This document shows, piece after piece, positions 1-10,494 of a stretch of DNA of 64,000 nt; position 1 is the first letter of the stretch; every line of letters starts with the position of its first letter. The DNA is from Silurus meridionalis (Eukaryota; Chordata; Actinopteri; Siluriformes; Siluridae). A program made the position numbers and the translations under genes. The stretch lies in contig NC_060892.1 of assembly GCF_014805685.1 (NCBI RefSeq), positions 7,605,990 to 7,669,989 on the forward strand, given 5' to 3'. The notes under the pieces were generated by a model. The model saw nothing but the letters and a program-made list of their open reading frames with translations, made no database searches and was not told the origin of the DNA.

Positions 1-351
1 ATCTTTTGATCAGTTGTCCAGAAACTTTTTTCATTCCCTGCATGTGACAACAATCGCCCATATTCCTGAGCTATGGACTAACTAAATAGAAAACATCCAA
101 GTGCATTTAATCACTCAAAACCATGTTGCAATGGATATTATGCTCTGATGAGACCAAGAGGAACCTTTTTTTTTTTTTAGTCTAACTCTAAAAGATATGT
201 TTGGCACAAAACCAACAATGCTTACATTTAAAGAACATCATACCCCAGGTGACGCATGGTCATGATGCTGCTTTTCTACAGCTAGGACTGGGGATCGAGT
301 CAAGATAGAGGGAATCATGGATATCTCCAAATAGCAATCTATTTTGGCAGG

Positions 352-468
352 CCTGCAGGCCTCTTTTAGACAGCTGAAGATGAAGGAAAAGTTCAGTTTC
401 CAAAAAAAACCCTGCAGACCTCTTTTGGACAGCTGAAGATTAAGAAAAAAAATTACTTTCCAGCATTT
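352..468. repeat. two-copy tandem repeat, 59-bp unit
   Basis: The unit starting CCTGCAGGCCTCTTTTAGACA at 352 recurs at 411 as CCTGCAGACCTCTTTTGGACA. Both copies run on through AGCTGAAGAT and an A-rich end, so the period is 59 bp. The second copy has diverged by several substitutions. Confidence 0.8.
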
Positions 469-766
469 TTCAGAAGGAGAATGGAATGTGTGTCAGAACC
501 CAGATGTAAATCCTATCGCAAACCAGTGAAAGGACATGACGAGGGCTGTGCACAGGAGATTCCCTTTGCAATTTGATAGATCTGAAGCATTTTTTTGACT
601 TTGAGGAAAAGTTAAATAAAATTCGACATCAAGATGCGCAATTTTTTTTATTTATTTTTTTTTTTAAAAAAAGACTAGAGCTGTATTCATAAGGAGGTGT
701 TACTGCAACCAGGTTAGATTTTTGTTTTTGTAATTTTTTTATTTATTCTCTTGTATATTATTATAT

Positions 767-788
767 ATTATTATTATTATTATTATTA

Positions 789-834
<46 letters not shown>
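767..834. repeat. (ATT)n microsatellite
   Basis: About 22 ATT/TTA units with one G interruption, inside AT-rich DNA. Confidence 0.95.
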
Positions 835-835
<1 letters not shown>

Positions 836-1280
836 TATTCTCTATATATATTTTATATGTAACTTTTTATGTCTCCCAAAATTTGCTTTTCATTTGAATT
901 GTGTTGGTTGATTTATCACATTAAAGCATCATGTCGACACGATGCATCTTGGATTCATTTTTCATAAATAATAAAAAACCCACAAGACTTTTTATATGCA
1001 GGTCATGTGCATTTGCTATGTCTGGACAGTGTGACGAAGATTTTTCATGAACCAACAATGTATAAATTATGACAACATGTTTTTCAGCATACATTTTGAG
1101 GACAGCATTTTTAAAGAAAAAAAACATTTACAGATTGTGAACGTAAACAGTTATACAGTGTTTAACCTGCATAATTAATTACACTGATGTATTAAACTAT
1201 AGTAAAGCTTTACGAAAATGTAACATATGATATATGGTTTTCAAAGAATGCTGTTAAGATATAAATGAAACTGTTAATCG

Positions 1281-1430
1281 TAGGGTTGTAACATACACAA
1301 TAATTCATGGTTCGGTACATACCTTGGGTTTCTAAGTCACAGTTCGGTTCAATTTAGGTACAGTTAGGGGCAAGAAAATGCAAAACGTAGATTTGCTTGT
1401 AATTTTATATTGATGATTAATAAATAAATA
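1281..1430 (+). mobile_element. hAT-like non-autonomous element, fragment
   Basis: The run GGGTTGTAACATACACAATAA followed by CATGGTTCGGTACATACCTTGG and CACAGTTCGGTTCAATTTAGG resembles the start of abundant fish hAT-like MITEs that repeat GGTTCGGT motifs. No matching far end was found, so this is one end or a truncated copy. The family assignment is from memory of such repeats and was not searched. Confidence 0.4.
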
Positions 1431-2237
1431 TTTGATTGTTTAATATTGTACCCTAATTGAAATAGCTGTTTAGTAGGATCATGATTTTGCATACCATTTC
1501 ATGAATGACTGCCTGAAACATAATATATTATTATATTTATGAATAACAATCAAATGATTGATTAGTTAGAAACTAGTTGCTATGAATACATGTGCCATCA
1601 GTCATCTTCTTATGAATGGCTTGTTTGTCATTCAGTCAGTGATGCTGATGCAAAGTATCCCTTCGTTACCAAACACCAATTAACTAAATTAGGATACAAT
1701 TCTCAATCGAGTCAATCGCCAACTGTAAAAGTTTAAACTGTTGGTTACATTAAAACTGACCTTCATCTGAGAGATCACAGGTATATGTATGTGAATATTT
1801 GATCTGTAAACTGGTTGCATATGCCAGATAAATTGCGTGACCATGCCAGAGAAAAGCTGTTGCTACTGAACTTTGTTTCCTTAAACAGCTGAGTCAGTGT
1901 AATTATTAAGGAACAGATCAAATAGACCAACTGATAGAAGGTTTGCAAAGAAATGTCACGCTCCCTTGTAAAAGTATTTTTTAGTATTTTTGAAAATACA
2001 AAAATACAGTACTTTATTTTGAAACATAGTGTGGCTGCTGTATTTTGTAGCAAAGTTATTTGACATTTTATTTTAAAATCAATTTTGATGTATCTTTGTT
2101 CAACCTTGTTGTGGTTACAACAGCTGATTAGAAATTAGCAGTTTGAAGGTGAAGCCTTAACAAGCATGTAATTACACAAAATGAAAAAAAAAACCCTAGA
2201 GTCTAAAGGCCACACTGTGTGTGTGTGTGTGTGTGTT

Positions 2238-2287
<50 letters not shown>

Positions 2288-2628
2288 TAATAACAGCATG
2301 AGTCAGAGACATACAGTAAGCTGTATGAAGTAAGTCAGGAAAATACAGCTCAACAAGAATGACAAAATTATGTCCAAATGATGTGTGTTCTCAGTGTGTA
2401 TTGTGAATTGATTTACCCAGAAGACACTGTGAAGTGTGTGCATTGAGTGTAAGTTTAAATCTGATATATCAGTGTGCTCAGAAGAAACTTGTAAATTTGT
2501 GCTATTAATACAACAGGAAACTGGAAAAAACAGACACAGCTATTTAACTAGAAAAATTGCTTAGTATTTAGCTAGCCCTTAAATCTCGTATATACACACT
2601 GTATACACACAGTGGGTAAAAAAAGAAT
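1431..2628. other. intergenic, no gene seen
   Basis: Single-copy-looking AT-rich DNA with no recognisable coding potential, apart from the (GT)n array at 2215-2284. The minus-strand open frame around 1775-2053 has no recognisable family features. Confidence 0.5.
2215..2284. repeat. (GT)n microsatellite
   Basis: About 35 GT units with one TTTAT interruption near 2237. Confidence 0.95.
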
Positions 2629-2662
2629 ACATTATTTGGACAAAAGTATTGGGACACAGGGC
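2629..2662 (+). mobile_element. Tc1/mariner-like terminal fragment
   Basis: The sequence ATTATTTGGACAAAAGTATTG GGACACA resembles the outer end of the Tc1-like family seen intact at 27735 and 39213 (CACTATATGGACAAAAGT). Only this end is present; it runs directly into a SINE head. Confidence 0.5.
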
Positions 2663-2667
2663 TTACC

Positions 2668-2760
2668 AGACAAATAGGAGGCGGTAGCGTAGTGGCTCAG
2701 GATTTGGAATTGGAATTTGGCTACAAAAGGTTGGGTTTAAATCCCAGTCACACCAAGTTT
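2668..2760 (+). mobile_element. tRNA-derived SINE head
   Basis: A box-A-like motif (GTAGCGTAGTGGCTCAGG, 2683-2700) and a box-B-like motif (GGTTGGGTTTAAATCCCA, 2729-2746) have tRNA-like spacing. There is no complete cloverleaf or anticodon arm, so this is a SINE head and not a tRNA gene. It lies just upstream of the L2-like LINE. Confidence 0.6.
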
Positions 2761-2849
2761 TAAACAAGTTTAATTTTACAACAGAATTGGTTCCAGAGGA
2801 AGATGCTGAGTTTATGTAGAAAGCTGAAATTCATAGCACAAAGACAGCG

Positions 2850-3991
2850 CTAGTTAAGGTGGTAAATGACCTGTTATTGGTTTTGTCTCCTTACTTGTTT
2901 TGCTCGACCTTAGTGCAGCTTTTGACACCATTGATCACACTATACTACTTGCTAGACTTGAGAACGTTGTTGGAATAAAGGGAACAGCTCTCTCTTGGCT
3001 AAGGTCTTATTTGACTGATCGCTATCAGTTTGTTAATATAAATGGTGAGTTCTCCACACTCTATGAGGTAAAGTTTGGTGTTCCTCAAGGATCTGTCTTA
3101 GGCCCATTGCTTTTCTCTTTATATATGCTGCCTCTTGGTGAAATTATTCATAAGCATGGGATTCGCTTCCATTGCTATGCTGATGACACACAGCTGTATA
3201 TTTCAGCAAAGCCAGATGAGAGAGATCAGCTTAACAATGTTGAGAAGTGTGTAAAGGACATTAGACAGTGGATGCTTAATAACTTACTTCTGCTCAAGTC
3301 AGATAAGACGGAAGTACTTTTACTAGGACCACATGCAGCTAGAAGTAAACTTTCCGATTACGTAGCATCTCTGGATGGTGTTTCTGTTTCAGGATGTACA
3401 GCTGTCAAAGACCTTGGTGTGATTATTGACCCTAGTCTTTTCTTTGAGTCTCACGTGAATAATATCACCAGGATCGCCTTCTTTCACCTTAGAAATATTG
3501 CTAAAATTAGAAATATGATGTTGTTACAGGATGCAGAAAAACTAGTTCATGCTTTTGTTACTTCTAGATTAGACTACTGTAATGCTTTACTGTCTGGGTG
3601 TGCGAGTAAATGCATAAATAAGCTTCAGTTAGTTCAGAATGCAGCAGCAAGAGTCCTCACTAGATCTAGGAAATATGACCGCATCACCCCTGTTTTAATC
3701 AGTCTACACTGGCTTCCAATTAAATCTCACATTGATTATAAAATACTACTACTGACGTATAAAGCACTTAACGGTCTCGCAGCGCAGTATCTGAGTGAAC
3801 TTCTGTACCAGTATGATCCTCCACGCCTACTTAGATTTAAAGGTGCTGGCTATCTGTTGGTTCCTCAAATAATGAAGACTACAGCAGGGGGCAGATCTTT
3901 CTCTCAGCCTTCCAACCAGTGTTCGAGACTCAGACACAGTCTCAGTGTTCAAGTCGAGGTTGAAAATGTATTTATTCAGTCAAGCCTTTGA
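2850..3991 (+). pseudogene. L2-like reverse transcriptase, broken ORF
   Basis: RT motifs are clear: LLVLLDLSAAFDTIDH (motif A, about 2885-2935), GVPQGSVLGPLLFSLYM (motif B, about 3079-3130) and CYADDTQLYIS (catalytic YADD, about 3175-3205). Upstream, TALVKVVNDLLL (about 2850-2880) is in another frame, so a small deletion with frameshift separates it from motif A. Near the end the frame leaves the family's reading: VRDSDTVSVFKSRLK followed by YLFSQAFD is in a different frame from the open one at about 3930-3990. The central 360 codons are otherwise open. This would have been the polymerase for target-primed reverse transcription; it cannot make the full protein now. Confidence 0.8.
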
Positions 3992-4260
3992 TCAGTAGAT
4001 TTTTTTTCTTAGGTAAAGGCTTAGATCTGGAGTGAACATGGATATAGAGTGTTTGGTGAACTAGTATATTTCAGGTTTGTTGACGGTGGTGTGGTGGGTC
4101 GTCTCTTATCCCAGAGATCCCTCATGTCTGTGTTACCGTCTGGTTCTCTCTTTTAGTTATGCTGCAATAGCGAGTCTTGCCGGAGTCAAACTGCACAGTG
4201 ACATTAACTTTCATACAACAATAAGAACACTTAATAATCCATATCCTTCTCTTCCTGTCA

Positions 4261-4266
<6 letters not shown>

Positions 4267-4313
<47 letters not shown>
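4267..4313. repeat. (CT)n microsatellite in L2 3' UTR
   Basis: Uninterrupted CT repeat inside the LINE 3' UTR. Confidence 0.95.
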
Positions 4314-4316
<3 letters not shown>

Positions 4317-5149
4317 TCGAGTTAAACATGCTCCTGAGGCTCCAGTGACCACTGGTTCTGCCCCTCTTCCCTCCGTGGATCTTCCCACTTCCTCCAGGCC
4401 TGCCTCTGGTTAGTGTTCTCTTCGACTGGAGGCCACTCTGTGCAGCTTGGGACGGTTTCTCATCAACACTTTGGGTGGTTCCACGAAATTCCGGAGTAAG
4501 AACAGGCGCTTTGAGGATGGATTGGACTGTAGTTAATGTCAACAGTCTGCTACACTGACTCAGGATACAGTTCGCTTCTGATCATCATCACTGTACCCCG
4601 CAACATTGTATATCTGCTTCAAATGGACATTCGGTGCAACCCAGATGAGGATGGGTTCTCTCTTGAGTCTGGTTCCTCTCAAGGTTTGTTCCTTATGCCA
4701 TCTCGGGGAGTTTTTCCTTGCCACAGTTGCTCATTAGGGACAAACATACTTACAAAGAACATATTTAATTTTAATCACCACATTATCTGTGTAAAGCTGC
4801 TTTGAGACAATGTTCATTGTCAAAGGGCTATACAAATAAAAATGAATTTAATTGAATTGAATTAAAAAACAGAAAACCACCTGAAGATGGTTGACCAAGA
4901 TGGCGCCGGTGAGGTCGGCTGCCGTCACGACTGCTCCGGCTACGTTTTCTCAATTTTTGTGTTTATTTTATACTTTTATTTAATTAGTTACAGTTCCATC
5001 TATACAAGATGGACATCATTAGATATGACAGAGACACTCTTTTATCTATTGGTGTACAATGCACTCACCTTTTGCCGTTTTTGGACCCGTACCGGCGTCC
5101 GCGAGGGAAATGAGCCGGCGTCAGGAACAGGCTGAGGGCACGTGCACAC

Positions 5150-5841
5150 CGCGCTCCCTTACCTAGTATCCTGTTTGCCAACATCCAGTCACTGGAGAAC
5201 AAGCTCGGCGACCTCAGGGCAAGGGTCAAGTTCCAGAGGGACATTCGGGACTGCAACCTTTTCTGCTTCACCGAGACATGGCTGAACCCAGCGGTACCGG
5301 ACCACGCCATCCAGCCGGCCGAGTTTTTCTCAGTTTACCGAATGGACAGAACACTGGAGTCGGGGTTTATATTCCACCTCAAGCGGACACGGACACGGAC
5401 ACTGCAGTATAGGATTTACATGAGACATTAACTCTTCACCAAACACAGCATCGGGACGATGCGCTCATTGTGGTTGGAGATTTCAACAGTGCCAACCTCA
5501 AGCGCGCACTACCGAACTTTCATCCGCACATCACCTGCCCCACCAGGGGCGAAAGAACACTGGACAGCTGTTACACAACATTTAAGAACAGCTACAAGGC
5601 ACAATCACGTCCATCATTTGGGAAATCGGACCACGCTGCCATCTTCCTCATGCCTGTTTACAAACAAAGGTTGAAACAGGAAGCTCCGGTTCAGAGGAAG
5701 GTCGCGCGATGGACCGACCAATCAGTGGCCGCTCTGCAGGACGCTTTGGATGACGCAGACTGGGACATGTTCAGGCGCAGCTCTGATGACGTCAACATGT
5801 TTACAGAAGCGGTTGTGGGATTCATCGAAACGAGCGGATGA
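5150..5841 (+). pseudogene. LINE AP-endonuclease domain, broken
   Basis: The first block reads ILFANIQSLENKLGDL and CNLFCFTETWL (about 5168-5290), the N-terminal part of an APE-type endonuclease. A deletion and frameshift at about 5365-5470 remove the middle. The second block reads VVGDFNSANLKR (GDFN metal-site motif, about 5470-5505) and GKSDHAAIFL (SDH catalytic motif, about 5620-5650). It then runs into the linker QEAPVQRKVARW to about 5841. This enzyme would nick the target DNA; here it is inactive. Confidence 0.75.
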
Positions 5842-5889
5842 TACGGTGCGAAAAACACTATCAGAACGTTTCCCAACCAGAAGCCGTGG

Positions 5890-7036
5890 GTGGATAAAAC
5901 CATCCGCGACGCTCTGAGATCCCGCTCCGTTGCCTACAACACGAGGCTCGCCACCGGGGACATGAAGGAGTATAAGGCTGCGTCTTACACTGTTCGCAGA
6001 GCGGTGAAGGATGCAAAGCGGCACTATGAGAGGAAACTAGAGTCACAGTTCCAACATGGTGGCTCTAGGAGCCTGTGGCAGGGACTAAGAACAATCACGG
6101 ACTATAGAACACCATCTTCTAAAATGGTGAATGCAGACGCTTCTCTGGCAGACGAGCTAAACACCGTTTACGCTCGTTTCGAAGCTGCAGCTAACCACAC
6201 TAGCGGCGCTAGCGGCACAACCAGCAGGCACACCGAGAGAGCCGGAGAGGTAAACACGTTCACCATCTCGGAGCATGACGTGAGAAAGGCATTCAAGAGA
6301 GTGAATACCAGGAAGGCAGCAGGACCAGATGGCATCACAGGTCGGGTTCTGAAAGCCTGCGCTGACCAGCTAGCACCGGTGTTCACTGAGATATTCAACC
6401 TCTCACTGGAACAGTCTGTTGTCCCCTCATGTTTCAAACAGTCCACCATTGTTCCTGTCCCTAAGAAAGGAAGGAGGCCCCAGCCCGCCTGCCTTAACGA
6501 CTATCGCCCTGTAGCCTTGACCTCAGTAGTGATGAAGTGCTTTGAGAGACTGGTCAGAGACTTTATCACTGCCTCTCTACCAGACACACTGGATCCATTA
6601 CAGTTTGCATACCGTCAGAACCGTTCTACTGAGGATGCCATTGCTCATCTCCTCCACACTACGATGAGCCACCTAGATTAAAGAAATTGGAATTATACAA
6701 AGATCTGTTTGTTGACTACAGTTCAGCATTTAACACCATAATTCCCTCCGCACTCACCTGTAAGTTAGAGGTCCTGGAACTCAGCCAGCTGCTGTGTCAA
6801 TGGATCTCTAACTTCCTGACTGACAGACCACAAGGTTGGAAAACACACCTCATCCACTCTCACGCTCAGCACTGGAGCTCCCCAGGGTTGTGTTCTGAGC
6901 CCCCTGCTGTACTCGCTGTACACATACGACTGTGTGGCCACTTCCAACTCCACCACCATCATCAAGTTTACTGACGACACTGTTGTGGTGGGTCTGATTT
7001 CCAACAACGATGAGGCAGCCTTCCTACAGGAGGTTA
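5890..7036 (+). pseudogene. LINE reverse transcriptase, broken in three blocks
   Basis: Block 1 (5890-6681) is open for 263 codons and includes KAAGPDGITGRVLKAC, LNDYRPVALTSVVMKCFERL and [13 protein letters not shown]. It ends at a TAA where the family has a basic residue after SHLD. Block 2 (about 6699-6830) has [12 protein letters not shown] (motif A). Block 3 (about 6878-7052) has [20 protein letters not shown] (motif B) and [13 protein letters not shown] (motif C, with F-T-D-D in place of the common F/Y-A-D-D). Frameshifts separate the blocks. Confidence 0.8.
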
Positions 7037-7052
7037 AAAATCTGGAGAGATA

Positions 7053-7709
7053 GTGCCAGGAGACAACCTTCTCCTGAACGTTAGCAAGACTAAGGAGTCG
7101 ATCATGGACTTCAGCACAAAGCAGGAGCGGTCATACCAACCGCTAAACATCAGCGGGACTCCAGTGGAGAGAGTGGACAATTTCCGGTACCTAGGTGTTC
7201 ACATCACACAGGACCTTTCTTGGTCCTGTCATACCAACACCCTGGTAGAGAAAGCCCGGCAGTGTCTGTACCATCTAAGATGCTTAAGAGACTTTAAACT
7301 ACCCTCTCAGGTGCTAAAGACTTTTTACACCTACAACCTTGAGAGCGTTCTGACGGGTAGCATCACTTCCTGGTTCAGGAACAGCACCATGCAGGACAGG
7401 CGAGCCCTTCAGAGGGTGGTGCGGTCAGCTGAACGTACCATCCACACCGAGCTACCTAACCTGCAGGACATCTACAGCACACTGTGCTGGACCAGAGCTA
7501 GGAAGATTATAAAAGACCATCAGCCATCCCAACAATGGACTCTTTTCTTTGTTGCATTCAGGGAAATGCTTCCGCTCCCTGAAAGCGAACACAGAGAGAA
7601 TGAGGAGGAACTTCTTCCCGCAGGCCATTTGGAGTTTAAACCAGGAAACACCCGGGATCTAAAAGCTGGATCTAAAAGCTGGTCACTCTCTCTCCATTAT
7701 CACACTTAA
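7053..7709 (+). pseudogene. LINE RT C-terminal region
   Basis: This continues the RT: LLLNVSKTKESIMDF (RT thumb side), VDNFRYLGVHITQDLSW, then ESVLTGSITSWF and ALQRVVRSAERTI. It shows the usual fish LINE C-terminus with no host homology. A short duplication (TCTAAAAGCTGG twice near 7660) lies close to the end. The frame is shifted relative to the upstream RT block at about 7050. Confidence 0.7.
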
Positions 7710-7917
7710 ATTTATTTACTTATTTATTTATCTTTATATATTTTTATATTTTACATAATTTATTGTTTTTATTTAGCTGCCTTCTTTTTCCTTGTTTTAT
7801 TTTTTCCCCCATCCTATTCCCTCATGCTGGACAGTAGTACAAAGCATTTGACTGAATGTCGTACTCTGTATGTATGTGTATGTGACAAATAAAATTTGAT
7901 TTGATTGATTTGATTTA

Positions 7918-8650
7918 AGATTTTAAAAATACCATAACAACAGCTTAAAGACCATTTCAAGTGCCCTAATTGTTTAACTGATCTATGAATGTCACATACT
8001 TTAAATGTAGAAGGATTTAGTAAATATCCATAATGAAAGGTGGTGTAGTGTTCAGTCAGTCATGCTCCTTACCCTCAAACAGTACATAGCAAATTCTGAT
8101 AAGACCAAACCCATCAGACAATTTTTTTTCACAAGACCATAATTATTTTTTTCACAATGCTTTTTCAGTTCTATTTTTAAACCTCCATACTCCACCTGTG
8201 ATGTTTTCTCCTGTAGCAGCTACTGGAAAAAAATCCATAAGGGGTAAAAACAATCATGTGTCCAAATCTTTTGCATCTCTTAGTGCCAGGATTATTTTGA
8301 TGCCGCTGATGGATCTAGTGAGATAATCTTTAAAATGTTTCACAGTGGAATGATCAAACACTCACATGCTATCTTCCACTGTGCAGGGTTTAATTAGCAC
8401 TGCGCTGCTGAATTCTGGATTCTGATTGATCAAAAGGTGTTGGTTAATTTTCTATGGCAGAAGTTTCTTCAGGATAAGGTTTATATTAATGCACTTGTTC
8501 TAATGGGTTATCGTTTAGCGGTCATGTCTTGAGTACACATAGTGGCGAGAGCAGAAGCAAGAACTTACACTTCTTCTATATTATAATTAAATTATAATGT
8601 AAACAGGCAAACAAATCCAAATCGACATTTAGGGTCAAAAACGTGGTACA
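7918..8650. other. intergenic, old repeat fragment, no gene seen
   Basis: No coding signature. Positions 8395-8520 resemble 27325-27560 (see the repeat entries). The rest looks like unique, AT-rich DNA. Confidence 0.5.
8395..8520 (+). repeat. interspersed repeat, copy 1 of 2 in window
   Basis: The order of blocks (GCTGAATTCTGGATTCTGATTG, then AAGGTGTTGGTTAATTTTCTA, GTTTATATTAATGCACTTGTTC) matches the order at 27345-27480 (GTGAATTTTGCATTTTGATTG, AAGGGTGTTGAATTGTTTTCT, GTTTATATTAAAGCACATATTC). It is probably a non-autonomous fish DNA element; class unknown. Confidence 0.55.
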
Positions 8651-8659
8651 GGCTAGGGT

Positions 8660-9080
8660 TGATTAGGAAACAAACAAACGTGGGCAAAATGAGAGTAAGC
8701 AACTGAAAACAGGGGGCACTCCAGAGGACCAAGTCTTCGAGGCCACCACACCCCGGGTCAAGTAAGCTCTGACCCTGAATGGACCAGGGAGACAAGAGGA
8801 CTCATTAGAGCTTGCAAAAGCATCAATGATCCATCTGCTTACATTATGCTTGTTAGCAGGAAGGCCGTAGCAGACGAGCAGCTGATCTGACTTCCTCCCG
8901 GGGCCATGTCAGTAAGGCACTGGCCATACCTGGAGTAAACTGTAAGTCTGTAAGTTTCAGACTCTCTTCATAGAGCAAATGGCCAATAAGAACACAGTCT
9001 TATCTGTGAGGTGCCTCTAAGTTGCCTCGGCCAAAGGCTCCAACACAACGGCCAGGTCCCACCCAGGCACTCTAGGTCGC
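8660..9080 (-). pseudogene. DIRS tyrosine recombinase, degenerate
   Basis: On the minus strand, WDLAVVLEPLAEAT then LTDKTVFLLAICSMKRV (about 9060-8960), SDQLLVCYGLPANKHNVSRW and IIDAFASSNE (about 8890-8805), and PFRVRAYLTRGVVASKTW (about 8780-8720) follow the recombinase domain of fish DIRS elements. The family usually has a His-Ser-Thr-Arg box in the last block; here it reads Tyr-Leu-Thr-Arg. The C-terminal part with the nucleophilic tyrosine was not found. In-frame stops occur after LAEAT and after KRV. Confidence 0.7.
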
Positions 9081-9179
9081 CTCAGCCTCCGGGTGCTGCG
9101 GAGAAAACACGTCAAGCCACAGCCACAACCTCCACAACTCTGGGAAGGGGTGGAATATAGCACCCCCTGCTTGAGAGAG

Positions 9180-9655
9180 GAGATCCTGTTTCAAATATTT
9201 TTTTAGAGAGAGTGTTACCAGTTCCAACAGGAACTTTCTTTGAGAAGAAAGGATAAATATATGAAAGTATGCATCCTTTAGATCCATCGTGACAAACCCG
9301 TCCTCAGATCTGATTTGAACTGCGACCTGTGTGAGGGTCAGCATCCTGAACCTGAGTCTCATAAGTGTGTGGTTCATCTGACATAGATCTAGGATAGGAC
9401 GCAACCCACCGCCCTTTGTGAGAACTATGAAGTACCGGCTGTAGAACTTAGACTCTTGTTCTGATAGAGGGACCACCTCAAAGGAGTGTTTACTTCCTGT
9501 TCCATGACCAGAGCCTGCTCATTTTCCACCATAGTGGGAAGAATCCCGTCGAAGGGGGATGGACGAGACACAAATTAAATCACATTGGTGCACAGGACCC
9601 ACTGAGACACGTCTGGCAGAGCTTCCAAGGCTGCCAGGTAATCCCTTAAGGGTAT
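9180..9655 (-). pseudogene. DIRS reverse transcriptase fragment
   Basis: The minus strand reads ALPDVSQWVLCT, SRPSPFDGILPTM, ALVMEQEV, EVVPLSEQESKFYSRYF, GGLRPILDL, then FVTMDLKDAYFHI (motif A with catalytic Asp). This fits the gypsy-like RT of DIRS1-type fish elements. The remaining palm motifs (F/Y-x-D-D) are deleted; the frame continues to 9072 into unrelated-looking pre-recombinase sequence. Confidence 0.75.
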
Positions 9656-10189
9656 CAGTCTTTCAAGACTGACCTCTGGTATGCCCAGAGTAAGGGCAAT
9701 GCCATAAGCTCTTCGACCTCATTGTCACGAAGCGCCCCTAGCCCCCCAGCTCACAGGAAGACAGCGGAGCTGCATGCCTCCACCGAAGGTGAACTTCCGA
9801 AGCCTGCAAACAAGTGCTGGACTGAGTGGGTGATGTTGCGGATAAGGACAAGCCCATCTCGAAACCCTCTGCAAGGTCCATCTGCAACCTCCAAGAACTG
9901 CCACACTGCTCCGCCTCGGCAAGAGCGTGGCCCAAACCGTGAGGAGTAAGGACACCCTCCTTGCACCCTAGACCGGCTTAGCGTGCTCCGCTCCCAAGCA
10001 AGCCACACACAAGCTGTGCATATCCCCCCCAAGGATATAGCGGGGGCATGGAGGAACACACAGCCGGAAGGTGTGCATGGCTTTCTAAGTAGCGTTTATA
10101 TTTTTTAGACAGATGATAGACAAACAATTCAACAGATATACACACAGAGCACTCAAGAAGAAACTGAAGCTGGCACCGGCTTCACTCCA

Positions 10190-10245
10190 TGTGCATTTTA
10201 GGGAGCGTTTTATAGCTTTCTGGTCGTGACGTCACCCAACCGGTG
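10190..10245 (-). promoter_or_regulatory. TATA box and CRE-like site of the DIRS element
   Basis: On the minus strand GGGTGACGTCACGACC precedes GCTATAAAACGC by about 20 bp, followed downstream by the CTTGAGTGCTCTGTGTG start region typical of DIRS termini. This is an inferred promoter. Confidence 0.45.
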
Positions 10246-10430
10246 ATGCCAGGCATCCAATTTGACTGATTACGCAAATTATTTCAGAGCGGTCGCGTTA
10301 TAAGCCTGAACAACAACATTCATTATTATTTACATTTATTCCATTTTCCATTTGCGAGCCCAGAACTAAATTCAGAGTGAAAATCTAAAGTTTCAAAGAA
10401 AAAGTTTAAAATTTTGTTCTTATCCCACTC

Positions 10431-10434
<4 letters not shown>

Positions 10435-10493
<59 letters not shown>
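10435..10493. repeat. (TG)n microsatellite
   Basis: About 29 uninterrupted TG units. Confidence 0.95.

Positions 10494-10494
<1 letters not shown>

Larger units (their letters stand above)
1..1280. other. intergenic, AT-rich, no gene seen
   Basis: No gene is recognised. The stretch is AT-rich with poly-T runs near 166-180 and 650-665. It holds a two-copy tandem repeat (352-468) and a long ATT microsatellite (767-834). The short open frames have no family signature and are probably chance. Confidence 0.6.
2845..4866 (+). mobile_element. L2-like LINE, 5'-truncated
   Basis: A non-LTR retrotransposon fragment starting inside the reverse transcriptase and keeping its whole 3' end. The 3' UTR carries a (CT)n array (4267-4313) and a conserved end (AAAGCTGCTTTGAGACAATG, then AATAAA-rich sequence and TTGAATTGAATT repeats). 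The same 3' end recurs at 11135-11283 (+), 25979-26200 (-) and 33530-33800 (-). The 5' end is lost and the reading frame is interrupted near both ends, so the copy is dead. Clade L2 is assigned from the RT motifs and the TTGAA-type tail. Confidence 0.8.
4887..7917 (+). mobile_element. CR1/jockey-group LINE, degenerate, near full length
   Basis: A second non-LTR element starts about 20 bp after the L2 tail. It opens with GACCAAGATGGCGCC (4893-4907), a 5'-UTR-like start with a YY1-type AAGATGGCG core. It then has endonuclease blocks, reverse transcriptase blocks and a 3' end of GTGACAAATAAAATTTGATT followed by short TTGATT repeats. Each domain is broken by frameshifts, stops or deletions. Gene order endonuclease-RT and the DYRPVALTS-type RT block support the CR1/jockey/Rex1 group; the exact clade is not settled. 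Confidence 0.8.
8650..10320 (-). mobile_element. DIRS-like tyrosine-recombinase retroelement remnant
   Basis: Read on the minus strand this has DIRS order: a promoter-like start with CRE-like TGACGTCA and a TATA box (about 10190-10240), a decayed 5' region (9690-10080), RT (about 9180-9655), then tyrosine recombinase (8660-9080). Most of the RNase H and methylase-like middle is missing, with RT joined abruptly to pre-recombinase sequence (FHPFPELWRLW). DIRS elements make circular DNA and integrate by recombinase rather than DDE integrase. The copy is inactive: stops, deletions and a changed recombinase motif. Confidence 0.75.

Noticed and set aside
2668..2760. tRNA gene
   Set aside because: A and B boxes are present but there is no anticodon arm or closed acceptor stem, and it sits in a repeat mosaic; a SINE head fits better. 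The same holds for 23101 and 36734.
4122..4542. Two minus-strand frames rich in Arg-Glu repeats
   Set aside because: They translate the (CT)n microsatellite inside the L2 3' UTR and have no conserved flanks.
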